Shown piece after piece: positions 16,704 through 25,785 of a stretch of DNA of 64,000 nucleotides; position 1 is the first letter of the stretch, and each line of letters opens with the position of its first letter. Origin of the DNA: Gemmobacter sp. (GTDB lineage: Bacteria; Pseudomonadota; Alphaproteobacteria; Rhodobacterales; Rhodobacteraceae); assembly GCF_034676705.1 (NCBI RefSeq), contig NZ_JAUCBS010000013.1, positions 756,501-820,500 on the forward strand, in the 5' to 3' direction. Below the pieces are notes generated by a model, which saw nothing but the letters and a program-made list of their open reading frames with translations, made no database searches and was not told where the DNA came from. A program made the position numbers and the translations under genes.

Positions 16704-17044
16704 TCCCGACGCCGGTTCACCAGCTGTTCCAGTACCTGCGCGCGGCCGAATGCCGCGCGCAGCCGGCTTTCGGATTGCAGTTTTTCGGCAGTCTGCTGTG
16801 CCAGCGTTGCGTTCAGCCGCGCCTTGTGCGGCGCGGCCCAGCGGCGGTGGCGCTGCAGGACAGACTCCACCACCATCGGCGACAGATCGCCCTCGGGCAT
16901 CGGCGGGGCGTCGATCTCGGCCAGCAGATGGCGGGTTTTGGCACAGGCCTGGGCGTGCCGGGCCAGATCGGCCTGCGCCTGATCGCGGATCAGGGCGGCA
17001 AGACCGGCCAGTCGGGCAAGGCGGTTCCGGTCATCCCGGGTCAT
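16700..17044 (-). CDS. FliJ-like coiled-coil protein candidate
   Basis: A 114-residue, charged, helical protein (many Arg, Gln, Ala) with heptad-like spacing and no membrane segment. It directly follows flhB with a 4-base overlap. Size, composition and the absence of another FliJ in the window make it a candidate for the FliJ stalk of the export ATPase, but identity to FliJ cannot be claimed from motifs. Confidence 0.6.
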   Translation of the reverse strand: MTRDDRNRLARLAGLAALIRDQAQADLARHAQACAKTRHLLAEIDAPPMPEGDLSPMVVESVLQRHRRWAAPHKARLNATLAQQTAEKLQSESRLRAAFGRAQVLEQLVNRRRD

Positions 17045-18126
17045 GCGGATCGGCCCGATTGCTTGCGCGCCCGCCGACGCATGGTTTCGGCAAAGCGGAT
17101 GGCGGCGGCGACCGTCCGGTAATGTTCCGGCCGGATTTCGGCCCCGATCTCGACCGTGGCGTAAAGCGCCCGCGCGGTCGGCGGATCGCTGCGGATGGGA
17201 ACGCCGGCGGTGGCGCCGGCTTCGCGGATACGGGCGGCCACCCCATCCACCCCCTTGGCCACGCAGACCGGCGCGCCGCGCGACTGCCTGTTCCAGCGCA
17301 GCGCCACCGCATAGTGGGTGGGGTTGACGATGATGACATCGGCCTTGGGCACATCGGCCAGCATACGGTTGCCGGCAATCTCCATCGCGCGCTGGCGCCG
17401 CTGCGCCTTGACATGCGGATCACCCTCGGACTGCTTCATCTCATCCGTCATGTCCTTGCGCGACATACGATGCTGGCGCAGATGTTCCATGCGTTGCCAC
17501 AGCAGATCAAGGCCACCGATCACGATCTGCAGCACGGTGACCAGCAGCAGGAATTCCACCATCAGCCGGCCCAGCAGCGCCGCCACCTGCGGCGGGTCGA
17601 GGGACAGGCTGGCCTGGATTGCCCCGGTGCGGGCGCCCAGATAGCTGGCCAGCATGCCGGATACTGCGGCCAGCTTGATCAGGCTCTTGCAGAATTCGAA
17701 CAGGCCAGCCCGCCCGAACTTGCGTTTTGCCCCCTGAAGCAGCGAGATTCGCGACATCTTGGGCTCCAGCTTTGCCGGGGCAAAGATCAGGGCGCGCTGG
17801 GCGAACAGCATGGCCAGGACCGCCCCGGCCGGCAGGGCGAACCAGGGCAGCAGCGCGCCGAACAGCTCAGCCCCCAATGCCCCGGCCGGGGCGGGGTGGC
17901 CTGACAGGAACAGGGGGGCCAGCCGATCGGCCTGATCCAGCAGGACTGTGCCGGTCTGGCCAAGCCGGATCAGGCTGCCCGGCGTGGCAAGGGCGGCGGC
18001 GAGCAGGCCGGCCAGCGCCGCCGCTGCCAGCAGGTCGCGCCCCATGGGAACCTCGCCCCGGCGCCGCGCCTCGGCCAGCCGGCGTTCGGTGGGGGCGAAT
18101 TCCTTGTCGTCGCTGTTCTCCTCCAT
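17041..18126 (-). CDS. flhB: Flagellar export switch protein FlhB
   Basis: A 361-residue export protein with four hydrophobic segments in the N-terminal half and a cytoplasmic domain containing the autocleavage site NPTH (in VNPTHYAVALRW). Cleavage at Asn-Pro changes export from hook to filament substrates, in concert with FliK. The start begins MEENSDDKE with the usual APTERRLAEARRRGEVP motif. It is in the operon fliL-...-flhA-fliR-flhB. Confidence 0.95.
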   Translation of the reverse strand: MEENSDDKEFAPTERRLAEARRRGEVPMGRDLLAAAALAGLLAAALATPGSLIRLGQTGTVLLDQADRLAPLFLSGHPAPAGALGAELFGALLPWFALPAGAVLAMLFAQRALIFAPAKLEPKMSRISLLQGAKRKFGRAGLFEFCKSLIKLAAVSGMLASYLGARTGAIQASLSLDPPQVAALLGRLMVEFLLLVTVLQIVIGGLDLLWQRMEHLRQHRMSRKDMTDEMKQSEGDPHVKAQRRQRAMEIAGNRMLADVPKADVIIVNPTHYAVALRWNRQSRGAPVCVAKGVDGVAARIREAGATAGVPIRSDPPTARALYATVEIGAEIRPEHYRTVAAAIRFAETMRRRARKQSGRSA

Positions 18127-18132
18127 CTCGGG

Positions 18133-18900
18133 TCACCGGGGCAGGGCAAGGGGGTTGGCCAGCAAGGCCGACCAGCCGTGCAGCCAGACCATCAGCATCA
18201 GGGGCGCGCAGACCGCCAGCGCGACCAGCCCCCCCAGCGTCAGCGCCGGGGCCCCGACAAAGGCGACCATCAGCGTCGGCATCGCCCGGTTGATCGCCCC
18301 AAGCGCGGCATTGTACAGCAGCCCGCCGATCAGAAAGGGCGCCGCCAGCGAAAAGGCCAGCGCAAAGCTGTGCCGCACCTGCGCCAGCCCCCAGCTGCTG
18401 ATATCGGCCGCCAGCGGGAACTGCCCTTGCGGCAGCAGCTGATGCGACAGGATCAGCGCCTCGGCCGCGCGGACATGCAGGCCAGTGGAAAAGGCCAGCG
18501 CAAGGGCTGCCATGGTCAGCAGGGCCGAAATGGCCGACTGCGGTTCTGCCCCCGCGCTGGCAAAGATTTGCGATAGCGACGTGGCCTGCGCGGCCATGGC
18601 CCCGGCCACCTGCAAGGCTATGATGAACAGGCGAAACCCGGCGCCCAATGCCAGGCCTGTGGTCGCCTCGGCCAGGATCGCGACCGGAGTGATGGCGGCA
18701 GGCCCCGCGACCGCCGGGGCCACGGCCAGTGTCAGGGCGAGCGCGATTGCCAGCCGGAAACGCGCAGGCACCGCCTGTTCGCCAAAGGCCGGCAGCAGGG
18801 CCACCGCCGCGCCCACCCGGACAAAGCACAGGAACCCCGACCAGAACAGCGCCAGGCCCGCCCCCTCCACCCAGTCCAGCACAGCGGCCAATCCCGTCAT
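18133..18900 (-). CDS. fliR: Flagellar export apparatus protein FliR
   Basis: A 255-residue inner-membrane protein with about six hydrophobic helices. FVRVGAAVALLPAFGEQAVPARFRLAIA, read as short pieces, and SLSQIFASAGAEPQSAI are typical. It forms the export gate with FliP and FliQ. It overlaps flhA by 4 bases and precedes flhB by six. Confidence 0.93.
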   Translation of the reverse strand: MTGLAAVLDWVEGAGLALFWSGFLCFVRVGAAVALLPAFGEQAVPARFRLAIALALTLAVAPAVAGPAAITPVAILAEATTGLALGAGFRLFIIALQVAGAMAAQATSLSQIFASAGAEPQSAISALLTMAALALAFSTGLHVRAAEALILSHQLLPQGQFPLAADISSWGLAQVRHSFALAFSLAAPFLIGGLLYNAALGAINRAMPTLMVAFVGAPALTLGGLVALAVCAPLMLMVWLHGWSALLANPLALPR

Positions 18901-20978
18901 GCCGGCACCATCCCGACCAGCGCCGGCCGCGCCTCGGCCCCGATTTCGTCATAGGACAGGACGGGCACCGCAAGCCCGCGCGCGCCGGCCACACTGCGCA
19001 GGAACCGCCGCCGCAGCGCCGAGGTGACCAGAACCGGGCTAATCCCCTGTTCGGTCACCTTGGCGATCTGGCTGCCCAATGCACTGGCCAGCCGGTTGAA
19101 ATCGGCCGGCGGCAGCGCAACATCGTGCAGCCCGCGATCACCGTCGATCTGGTAGCGGGCAAAGGTCTGTTCCCAGTCGGGCGCCAGCTGGACCAGCGGG
19201 ATGCTGCCATCGGGCCGCCGCAACTCGGCGACCAGCTGAAAGCCCAGCCGCTGGCGGACATGATCGCAAATCGCCTCGGGCGCCAGCGCGGTGCTGCGCA
19301 ATTCGGCAATCGCCTCCAGGATCAGCGGCAGGTTGCGGACCGATACGCGTTCCTCCAGCAGCAGTTTCAGCACCGACAGCAGCGTATCGACCGGAACCTT
19401 GTCGGGCACCAGTTCGTCCAGCAGCCGGCGGTTCGCCTCGGCCCGGGTCGGGTCAGAGGGCGAGGTGAAGGCATCCAGCAGCCGCCGCAGGCCGCGCAGG
19501 GTCAGCAGGCGGGCAAGGTTGGTCTTCAGCACCTCCAGCAGGTGGGTGGCCAGGATTTCGGCTGGCGAAACCACGGTCAGCCCCGACAGCGCGGCATCTT
19601 CCTGCTGGTCGGGGGCAATCCAGCGGGCGGGGGCGCCGTAGACGGGTTCGCGCGCATCCTCGCCCGGTGGGGCCAGGTCGGGGCCATCGGGCAACAGCAC
19701 CAGCGCCTTGTCGGGCACCAGACGGTCCTGCACCACCTCGACCCCCTGCAGGCGGATGCGATAGCCGCCGGGGGGCAGCGTCGCCTCGTCCGTCAGGCGC
19801 ATTTCGGGCAGGATGATGCCATAGGTCGTGGCAATATGCGTGCGGATCGAGGTGATCCGCACATCCAGCCCCGTGCCTGGATCCAGCGCCATTGCGACCA
19901 GATCGGGGGCGAATTCGACATGGATTTCATCGAAATCCAGCACGTCGCCCATCGGCCGGGTCTTTGGCGCAGTGGCACGGCTTTCGGGTTCGGGCTCCGG
20001 GGGCCGGGCCCGTTTGCGATGCAGCCACCAGGCCAGCCCGCCCAGGGTGGCGGCGCCGGCGGCAAAGGGCAGAAAGGGCAGGCCGGGAAATACTGCAAAC
20101 ACCAGCATCAGCCCGGCCACCGTTCCCAGTGCGGCCGGATATTTGCCCAGCTGTTCGGTCATCGCCGCATCGGCGGCCCCGGCGGTGCCGCCGCGCGACA
20201 TCAGAAGGGCGGCCGCGACCGAGGTGATCACCGCCGGGATCTGCCCGACCAGCCCGTCGCCCACCGTCAGAATTGCATAGGTTTCAAAGGCATGGCCAAA
20301 GGCCATGCCATGGCCGATCACGCCAACCCCCAGACCCACGACTATGTTCAGCAGCGTGATCAGCAGCCCTGCCACCGCATCGCCCTTGACGAATTTCGAT
20401 GCCCCGTCGAGCGAGCCGAAAAAGGTTGTCTCGGCCAGTTCGCGTTCGCGCCGCACCCGCGCCTCGGCATGGTCGATGGCGCCGGCGTTCATGTCGCTGT
20501 CGATGGCAAGCTGGCGGCCGGGCATGCCATCCAGCGCGAACCGCGCGCTGACCTCGGCCATGCGGCTGGCGCCCTTGGTGATGACCATGAAATTCACGAT
20601 CAGCAGCACGCCAAAGATCACCAGCCCCTGCAGCACCGAGCCGCCCATGATGAAGCTGGCAAACCCCTCGATCACCGAGCCGGCGGCATGGGTGCCAGTA
20701 TGGCCCTGCCCGATGATCAGCTTGGTCGAGGAAACGTTCAGCGACAGCCGCAGCATGAGGCTGGTCAGCAGGATGGTGGGAAAGGAGGAAAAATCCAGCG
20801 GCCGTTCGATGAACAGCGTGACCGTGAAGATCAGGATCGCCAGCGCAAAGGACGCCGCAAGACCGATGTCGAGCATCCATGCCGGCACCGGCAGGATCAT
20901 CATCACGATGACCAGCATCAGGGCCAGCGCCATCAGCACGGTGGGCTGGAAAACGGCGGCAAGCGACAGTTTCGGCAT
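18897..20978 (-). CDS. flhA: Flagellar export protein FlhA
   Basis: A 693-residue protein: about eight N-terminal membrane helices, the FHIPEP-family segment (SARFALDGMPGRQLAID, DAEARVRRERE-like stretch), and a large cytoplasmic domain that docks chaperone-substrate complexes (LPPGGYRIRLQG, WI APDQQEDA region). It is the ring at the base of the export gate. The start at 20978 directly follows the lytic transglycosylase gene. Confidence 0.96.
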   Translation of the reverse strand: MPKLSLAAVFQPTVLMALALMLVIVMMILPVPAWMLDIGLAASFALAILIFTVTLFIERPLDFSSFPTILLTSLMLRLSLNVSSTKLIIGQGHTGTHAAGSVIEGFASFIMGGSVLQGLVIFGVLLIVNFMVITKGASRMAEVSARFALDGMPGRQLAIDSDMNAGAIDHAEARVRRERELAETTFFGSLDGASKFVKGDAVAGLLITLLNIVVGLGVGVIGHGMAFGHAFETYAILTVGDGLVGQIPAVITSVAAALLMSRGGTAGAADAAMTEQLGKYPAALGTVAGLMLVFAVFPGLPFLPFAAGAATLGGLAWWLHRKRARPPEPEPESRATAPKTRPMGDVLDFDEIHVEFAPDLVAMALDPGTGLDVRITSIRTHIATTYGIILPEMRLTDEATLPPGGYRIRLQGVEVVQDRLVPDKALVLLPDGPDLAPPGEDAREPVYGAPARWIAPDQQEDAALSGLTVVSPAEILATHLLEVLKTNLARLLTLRGLRRLLDAFTSPSDPTRAEANRRLLDELVPDKVPVDTLLSVLKLLLEERVSVRNLPLILEAIAELRSTALAPEAICDHVRQRLGFQLVAELRRPDGSIPLVQLAPDWEQTFARYQIDGDRGLHDVALPPADFNRLASALGSQIAKVTEQGISPVLVTSALRRRFLRSVAGARGLAVPVLSYDEIGAEARPALVGMVPA

Positions 20979-20981
20979 GAT

Positions 20982-21671
20982 TCAGCCCCCAATCAGCCGG
21001 CCGACCGGCGCGCGCAACAGCGCCACCCCGGCCTGCCCGCCCGGCACCAGCGATCCGGCCGCGCCGGGCGCCCCGGGGATCAGCAGCGGATAGGGGCTTG
21101 CTATACGCGGTGGCTCGGTGGGTGCCGCAATCGGGCCGGTGATCAGCGTGGCCAGACGGGTGCGATACGCCTCGGACAGCTGCGGGGTGCGGGAATGGTA
21201 ATGGCCGGCAGCCACCATCCAGTCGCCGCTTTCGCCATGCAGCTGCGCCAGAAAACGTGCCGCGTGCCGCGCATTTGCCAGCGGATCGAACATCTGGTCC
21301 AATGTGGCAAAGGCGCTGCCATGCCAGCGGTGGTTCAGCTGGAAACAGCCGATGTCGATATTGCTGACCCCACCCTCCACCGCGGCCTGGGCATGGGCCA
21401 GCGCGGCGGCGCGGCTTTCGAACCAGCGGCCGGCGCCGCCCTGATTGACGGCCCAGGGCCAGGGTTGGTGCTGCCCGCCGATGTTGCGGCCCGTCTCTGC
21501 CAGGGCTATGGCGCGTAGCACGGGCAGCGGCACCCCGAATTCGCTGGCCGCGATCTGTGCCGCCTGGTCGCAGGGGTTTGGCTGGCCTTTGGCGGTCATC
21601 GGGCTGATGACCATCAGCACCAGCGCAATCAGGCTGTGGGCCCGGCGGGGGAATGGCAAGCGTCGTGTCAC
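20982..21671 (-). CDS. Flagellar lytic transglycosylase (SltF-like)
   Basis: A 229-residue secreted protein with a signal peptide (about 1-29) and an SLT-type transglycosylase domain: LRAIALAETGRN with the catalytic Glu, then GCFQLNHRWHG and AGHYHSRT. It should cut peptidoglycan so the rod can pass. Position in the export operon and the muramidase-less rod-binding protein at 7127 fit the SltF role known in Rhodobacter sphaeroides. Three bases separate it from flhA. Confidence 0.85.
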   Translation of the reverse strand: MTRRLPFPRRAHSLIALVLMVISPMTAKGQPNPCDQAAQIAASEFGVPLPVLRAIALAETGRNIGGQHQPWPWAVNQGGAGRWFESRAAALAHAQAAVEGGVSNIDIGCFQLNHRWHGSAFATLDQMFDPLANARHAARFLAQLHGESGDWMVAAGHYHSRTPQLSEAYRTRLATLITGPIAAPTEPPRIASPYPLLIPGAPGAAGSLVPGGQAGVALLRAPVGRLIGG

Positions 21672-21743
21672 CTGAGTCTCGTTCGTTGGCGTTCTGCCTG
21701 GCCCGATCCTGCCCAGAAATGGTTGAGGATCGGTTTAAGCCCG

Positions 21744-23897
21744 TCATGGCGCAGGGCGATCACGCAAAAGGGCGGTGGCGGCGCCGCGTGTGGCTGCGCT
21801 GCCGGTCAACAGCGCCTGTCCGCGCGCCAGCTCGCCAAGGGCAGGATCGGGCGCGGGCGGTGGGGCAAGGTCGGCGGTCAGGGTGGCAACCGGGCCGCTG
21901 GTCGCCGTCAGATCCAACCAGCGCCGGTCCAGGAACCGTAGGCGATCGGCCTGATCTGGCTCTCCAGCGGCAACCCATGCGGCCTGCGCCCCGGCCAGAT
22001 CGCCCAGCGATTCCAGCGCCTGCGCCCGCAGGCGGTCACTCTCGGGCCCGGTGTTACCGGCAAGTTCGCGCAAGGCCAGACGCCCATCGCGTAAGGCAAG
22101 CGCCGCCGTGGCGCGGGCAAGCGTGGCCTCCACCCCCGGCAGGCCGGCCAGCCAGGGGTCCGCCGCCTGCGGAAAGCCCGCTGCAATCAGGCGCTGCGCT
22201 ACGGCCTGCCGCACCTGACCCGGCAATGTCCGGGCAGCGGCGGTATCCGCCAGGGCGCGGCTGACCAGATCCATCTCCTCGCCGCGTTCGGCCAGCAGGG
22301 TCCACAGCTGGGGTGCCAGATCCGGATCCTCGGCCGTCAGGTCGCGCAATGCGCGGTCGGCGTTGCCGGTCACGACCAGCGCCTGGGCCAGCGCCCGGCG
22401 CAGGGTCGGCGCCTCGGCCGAGCCGCGATGTTCGCGCAACAGCGCCTCCAGTTCCAGAATCGTGTCGGCATCTGGTGGTTCACCCCGCTGGATGCGGCTG
22501 TTGACCAGATCGGCCACGGCGCGGGGGGCAAGGGCCGGGTCACGCCGCGCCACGTCGGCCAGTCTGGTTTCGGCCGCCGCACTGACGCCGGATTCCCTGT
22601 CCAGCCGCGCATCGATCAGCGCTACGCCGCTACCCTCCCCCGCGCGATCAATGGCCGCACGGATGGCCTGGGCCGTGGGCCGGTCGCCCGCGACAAGGAA
22701 CCTGTCGGCCAGCGCCAGCCCCAGATGCTGGCGCTGCACGGGCGGCAGTTCGGAAAAGGCGCGGATCACGGCCGCCGTATTGGTTCCGGTCCCGCCCGGC
22801 GGGGCCGGATTGCCCAGAACCGACCACAGGGCCGCGCGGCTGTCGCAGCTGGCCATGCCAGGAAAGACGACATCCTCCAGCCCGCCATCCACCAGAATGG
22901 CAAGCGCTTCAAGCACGGCGCTGTCATCGCCTTCGGTAGGCCAAAGGGCGAGCAGCGCGCGCGCCTCGGCCCCGAAGCCAAGATGCAGATAGAGCCTGGC
23001 CAGGGCCAGCACCTGTGCCGGATCGGGGCGGTCGAATTCCCCCAGCAGCCGCGACCGTGCCCGGGCGATCTGGCTGGCCGGCGGATCATCGCTGCCCCAG
23101 GCGGGCAGATCCAGCCGGTTGTCGGCAATGCAGGTCATCCCCTGGTCGCTCAGGCGTTTGCCGCCCGCCTCATCCTCGGCCGGCAGCCGCATCTGTACCG
23201 AAACTGGTTGCGGGGGCGCGGGCAGCAGGCGGGGCCCGCTGGCAGGGGTGGCCTTGGCTGGTGCCGGCCTGATCGCCGGGGTCAGGGCCCCGGCGGCAAT
23301 ACCGCGCGACAGTTCCCGGACCAGACCGGCCTGCAAGCCTGCGGCCCGCGGATCGGGGGCGGCAAATGCCGCAGGAGAGGGATTGCGGGGGCCGGCCAGA
23401 TACCAGGGCGGCAGCGGTTCAGAGGGTGGCGGGCGGAAATCGCCCGGTCGCGCGCGCGGGCGCAGCAGGGGCCGCGCCGCCAGTTGGGGCAGCGGGCGGC
23501 CGGCCCCTTCCAGCGCCTGTTCAAAGGGCGAACCATCCGGTGCCACCCCCGGCCGGATGTCCAGCACCACGATCCCCGGCCGGAACGGCGCCGCGATGGC
23601 ATGGCAGGCGCAGCCCAGCCCCAGGCGCAGCACCCCGCTGTCGGGATCGACCCACAGCGCCGCAAGCCGGTCGCGCGGGATCAGCGAGAAGACGGTGGAA
23701 ATGTCATAGCGCCAGCCGCCTGCCCGGCTGCGGAACCCATAGCCATCGCCCGTTCGGCCAAAGTCCCAGCCGCCGGGTTCGGGAAAGGTCAGCACCAGCC
23801 GCGTGAAATCTCCATGTTCGCCCGAGCGCACGGTGACCACCTGCGCCATGGCGCCGGTCGTGATCAGTAGCCAGATCAGCAGGGCCAGGCGCAGCAT
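21744..23897 (-). CDS. Large secreted protein of the mot operon, possible MotC analogue
   Basis: 717 residues, not recognised as a named family. ATG at 23897 gives a signal peptide (LRLALLIWLLITTGAMAQ); a longer frame to 24074 lacks one and overlaps motA. After it comes a beta-rich stretch (about 20-115) resembling AMIN domains, with TRLVLTFPEP and GIVVLDIRPG, then a proline-rich linker, then from about 320 to the end alanine- and leucine-rich helical repeats like tetratricopeptides. It follows motA by one base and belongs to the operon with a MotE-like protein. In Sinorhizobium, MotE is the chaperone of periplasmic MotC, so a MotC-like role in stator function is a fair inference. Confidence 0.72.
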   Translation of the reverse strand: MLRLALLIWLLITTGAMAQVVTVRSGEHGDFTRLVLTFPEPGGWDFGRTGDGYGFRSRAGGWRYDISTVFSLIPRDRLAALWVDPDSGVLRLGLGCACHAIAAPFRPGIVVLDIRPGVAPDGSPFEQALEGAGRPLPQLAARPLLRPRARPGDFRPPPSEPLPPWYLAGPRNPSPAAFAAPDPRAAGLQAGLVRELSRGIAAGALTPAIRPAPAKATPASGPRLLPAPPQPVSVQMRLPAEDEAGGKRLSDQGMTCIADNRLDLPAWGSDDPPASQIARARSRLLGEFDRPDPAQVLALARLYLHLGFGAEARALLALWPTEGDDSAVLEALAILVDGGLEDVVFPGMASCDSRAALWSVLGNPAPPGGTGTNTAAVIRAFSELPPVQRQHLGLALADRFLVAGDRPTAQAIRAAIDRAGEGSGVALIDARLDRESGVSAAAETRLADVARRDPALAPRAVADLVNSRIQRGEPPDADTILELEALLREHRGSAEAPTLRRALAQALVVTGNADRALRDLTAEDPDLAPQLWTLLAERGEEMDLVSRALADTAAARTLPGQVRQAVAQRLIAAGFPQAADPWLAGLPGVEATLARATAALALRDGRLALRELAGNTGPESDRLRAQALESLGDLAGAQAAWVAAGEPDQADRLRFLDRRWLDLTATSGPVATLTADLAPPPAPDPALGELARGQALLTGSAATRGAATALLRDRPAP

Positions 23898-23898
23898 G

Positions 23899-24768
23899 TC
23901 AGGCGGCCTCCTGCTTGAGGCTGCGCAACGCGTCTTCAAGGTCGCCAAAGCTGGGGCGGACGTGATGCGGCGTGTTCTGGCGCCCGACCTCGATACAGAT
24001 GTTTGCCGGGTGGCGATGCAGGTTGGCGACCAGAACCTCGCGGATAAGGCCATAGAAATGCTGGTCTTCTTCAACCGCCGCCTTCACCTTGGCCGCGAAG
24101 GGGCCGACGATGCCATAGGCCAGGAACACGCCCAGAAAGGTGCCGACCAGCGCGCCGCCGATCATCTTGCCCAGCACCTCGGGCGGCTGGTCGATGGACC
24201 CCATGGTCTTGATAACCCCCAGCACCGCCGCCACGATCCCCAGCGCGGGCAGGCCATCGGCCATGGTCTGCAGCGCATGGCTGGGGTGCAGGGCATGGTG
24301 GCGCGTCGCCTCCATCCGTTTGTCCAGCACCTCCTCGACCTGATGGGGATCGTCGTAGTTCATCGAGGCGGCGCGCAGCGTATCGCAGATCAGTTCCACC
24401 GCCTCGTGATCGTGCTGGATGCGGGGGTAGCGGCCAAAGACGGCCGATCCTTCGGGGTTTTCGATATGTTCTTCCAGCGCGACAGGGCTGGTGCGGGCGA
24501 TGCGGATCAGTTCGAACAGAAGGCACAGCAGGTCGCGGTAGTCGGCCGGTTTCCACTTCGGGCCCTTGAACACCTTGCCGATGTCGCGCAGCGTGGCCTT
24601 GGCCGAACTGCCATCATTGGCCAGCAGAAAGGCGCCCACCGCCGCGCCGCCGATCATCATCAGCTCGAATGGCAAGGATTTCAGGATGATGCCCATCTTG
24701 CCGCCAGCGGCAAGATAGCCGCCGAATACCATGACGAAGATCACGGCAATGCCGACGATACCGATCAT
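23899..24768 (-). CDS. motA: Flagellar motor stator protein MotA
   Basis: A 289-residue stator protein with two N-terminal and two C-terminal membrane segments. Recognisable pieces are GGYLAAGG, ELMMIGGAAVGAFL, ADGLPALGIVAAVLGVIKTM and GALVGTFLGVFLAYGIVGPF. With MotB it forms the proton channel. The motB gene lies elsewhere in the island (34444-35277). Start ATG at 24768; a half CtrA site TTAA (24830-24833) lies upstream. Confidence 0.95.
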   Translation of the reverse strand: MIGIVGIAVIFVMVFGGYLAAGGKMGIILKSLPFELMMIGGAAVGAFLLANDGSSAKATLRDIGKVFKGPKWKPADYRDLLCLLFELIRIARTSPVALEEHIENPEGSAVFGRYPRIQHDHEAVELICDTLRAASMNYDDPHQVEEVLDKRMEATRHHALHPSHALQTMADGLPALGIVAAVLGVIKTMGSIDQPPEVLGKMIGGALVGTFLGVFLAYGIVGPFAAKVKAAVEEDQHFYGLIREVLVANLHRHPANICIEVGRQNTPHHVRPSFGDLEDALRSLKQEAA

Positions 24769-24835
24769 ATTCCAAAGCCCCCGTAACCCGAATCCTTGCC
24801 CCAGCCTTGCAGCGCGGCGTTAACAAACCGTCACC

Positions 24836-25405
24836 TCAGTCGGTCGGAACCAGCGCATTGCGGCCCGCCATCAGCACCGAAACGGCATAGGCGCTGTCCG
24901 ACCCCATGCCCGACAGCACGGCCGCCGCAGCCTCGGGCCGCATGCGGGACAGGAAGCCGGCGGCGAATTCCGGGGCCATGGCGGTGAACAGGGCGGCGGC
25001 ATCCTTGGGCTTCATCGCCTCGTAGACGCTGGTCAGCCGGGTCAGGTCACCCTCGGCCGCACCATCGGCACGGGCTAGGGTGGCAGAAAGGCTGGCCTCG
25101 GCCGCCTCCAGCTGAGCAAGCCGGCTTTCCAGCGCCTTGTCGGCAAGCGCCAGCGCGGCCATGCGGTCGGCCAACGCGGCCTCTTGCGTGATCACCCGTT
25201 CCTCGCGCTGGCGCAGGGCATCGGCCAGGGCCTTGGGGGTGATGCCGCAGCTGTCGCGCGTCTGGTCCAGCGCGGGCGGTTCGGGCGCGGGCACGGCTTG
25301 CGCCTGCGACAGGCCAAGGCCCACCCGGATCACGCCCGAGGCCAGCATCAGCCCGGCCAGAAACATCAACACACCCCGCACGGGGCCGCGAGGGCGGGCG
25401 GTCAT
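24836..25405 (-). CDS. MotE-like periplasmic protein
   Basis: A 189-residue protein with an N-terminal membrane anchor or signal (about 12-32), a long coiled-coil stretch (about 60-125) and a C-terminal MgtE-N/MotE-type segment (KPKDAAALFTAMAPEFAAGFL). This is the layout of MotE, the chaperone of periplasmic MotC in Sinorhizobium. It overlaps the preceding gene by 4 bases and lies just before motA. Confidence 0.78.
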   Translation of the reverse strand: MTARPRGPVRGVLMFLAGLMLASGVIRVGLGLSQAQAVPAPEPPALDQTRDSCGITPKALADALRQREERVITQEAALADRMAALALADKALESRLAQLEAAEASLSATLARADGAAEGDLTRLTSVYEAMKPKDAAALFTAMAPEFAAGFLSRMRPEAAAAVLSGMGSDSAYAVSVLMAGRNALVPTD

Positions 25406-25773
25406 TCGGCCGCCTCGGTCTCGCGCCGGACGCGGGCCCGGACGAATCGCATCCGGCGATCCGCCGCCGGTTCGGCACGATCCTCGGCCTCGGGCAGGTC
25501 GTGCAGGGCCGAGACCAGCAGTTCCAGCCGGGTGGCCATCTGGTCGGCGCGCTGGGTCAGCTCCTCCAGCCGGTCGGTGGACTGGCTGGCGGCGCCCCGG
25601 GCCGCAGCCAGCGCGCGCGTCAGATCATCGACCTGGGCCGACAGCACGGCAATCGCGCCGCCCATGCCGCTTTCCAGCTGCGTAAATCGGCGCAGCCGGC
25701 GTTGCAGCACGAAGCAATAGACGGCCGCCCCGAACGCCCCCGCCGCCAGCAGCACATCGGCAATGAGTTCCAT
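25402..25773 (-). CDS. Small membrane-anchored coiled-coil protein (DUF6468-like)
   Basis: 123 residues: one N-terminal membrane helix (about 3-22), a basic patch, then a coiled coil (about 35-90). It is placed between fliL and the MotE-like gene, with a 12-base gap and a 4-base overlap, so it is part of the motor operon. It resembles the uncharacterised DUF6468 proteins of alphaproteobacterial flagellar clusters; that match is from memory. Function unknown. Confidence 0.7.
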   Translation of the reverse strand: MELIADVLLAAGAFGAAVYCFVLQRRLRRFTQLESGMGGAIAVLSAQVDDLTRALAAARGAASQSTDRLEELTQRADQMATRLELLVSALHDLPEAEDRAEPAADRRMRFVRARVRRETEAAE

Positions 25774-25785
25774 CCTGCAACTCCT

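Noticed and set aside
18729..21518. 929-residue reading frame antisense to fliR, flhA and the transglycosylase
   Set aside because: Product is Gln/Arg/His-rich, typical of a complementary-strand frame; the other strand is clearly coding.
24830..24844. CtrA box upstream of motA
   Set aside because: Only one half-site TTAA is intact; the partner TCAC has two mismatches.
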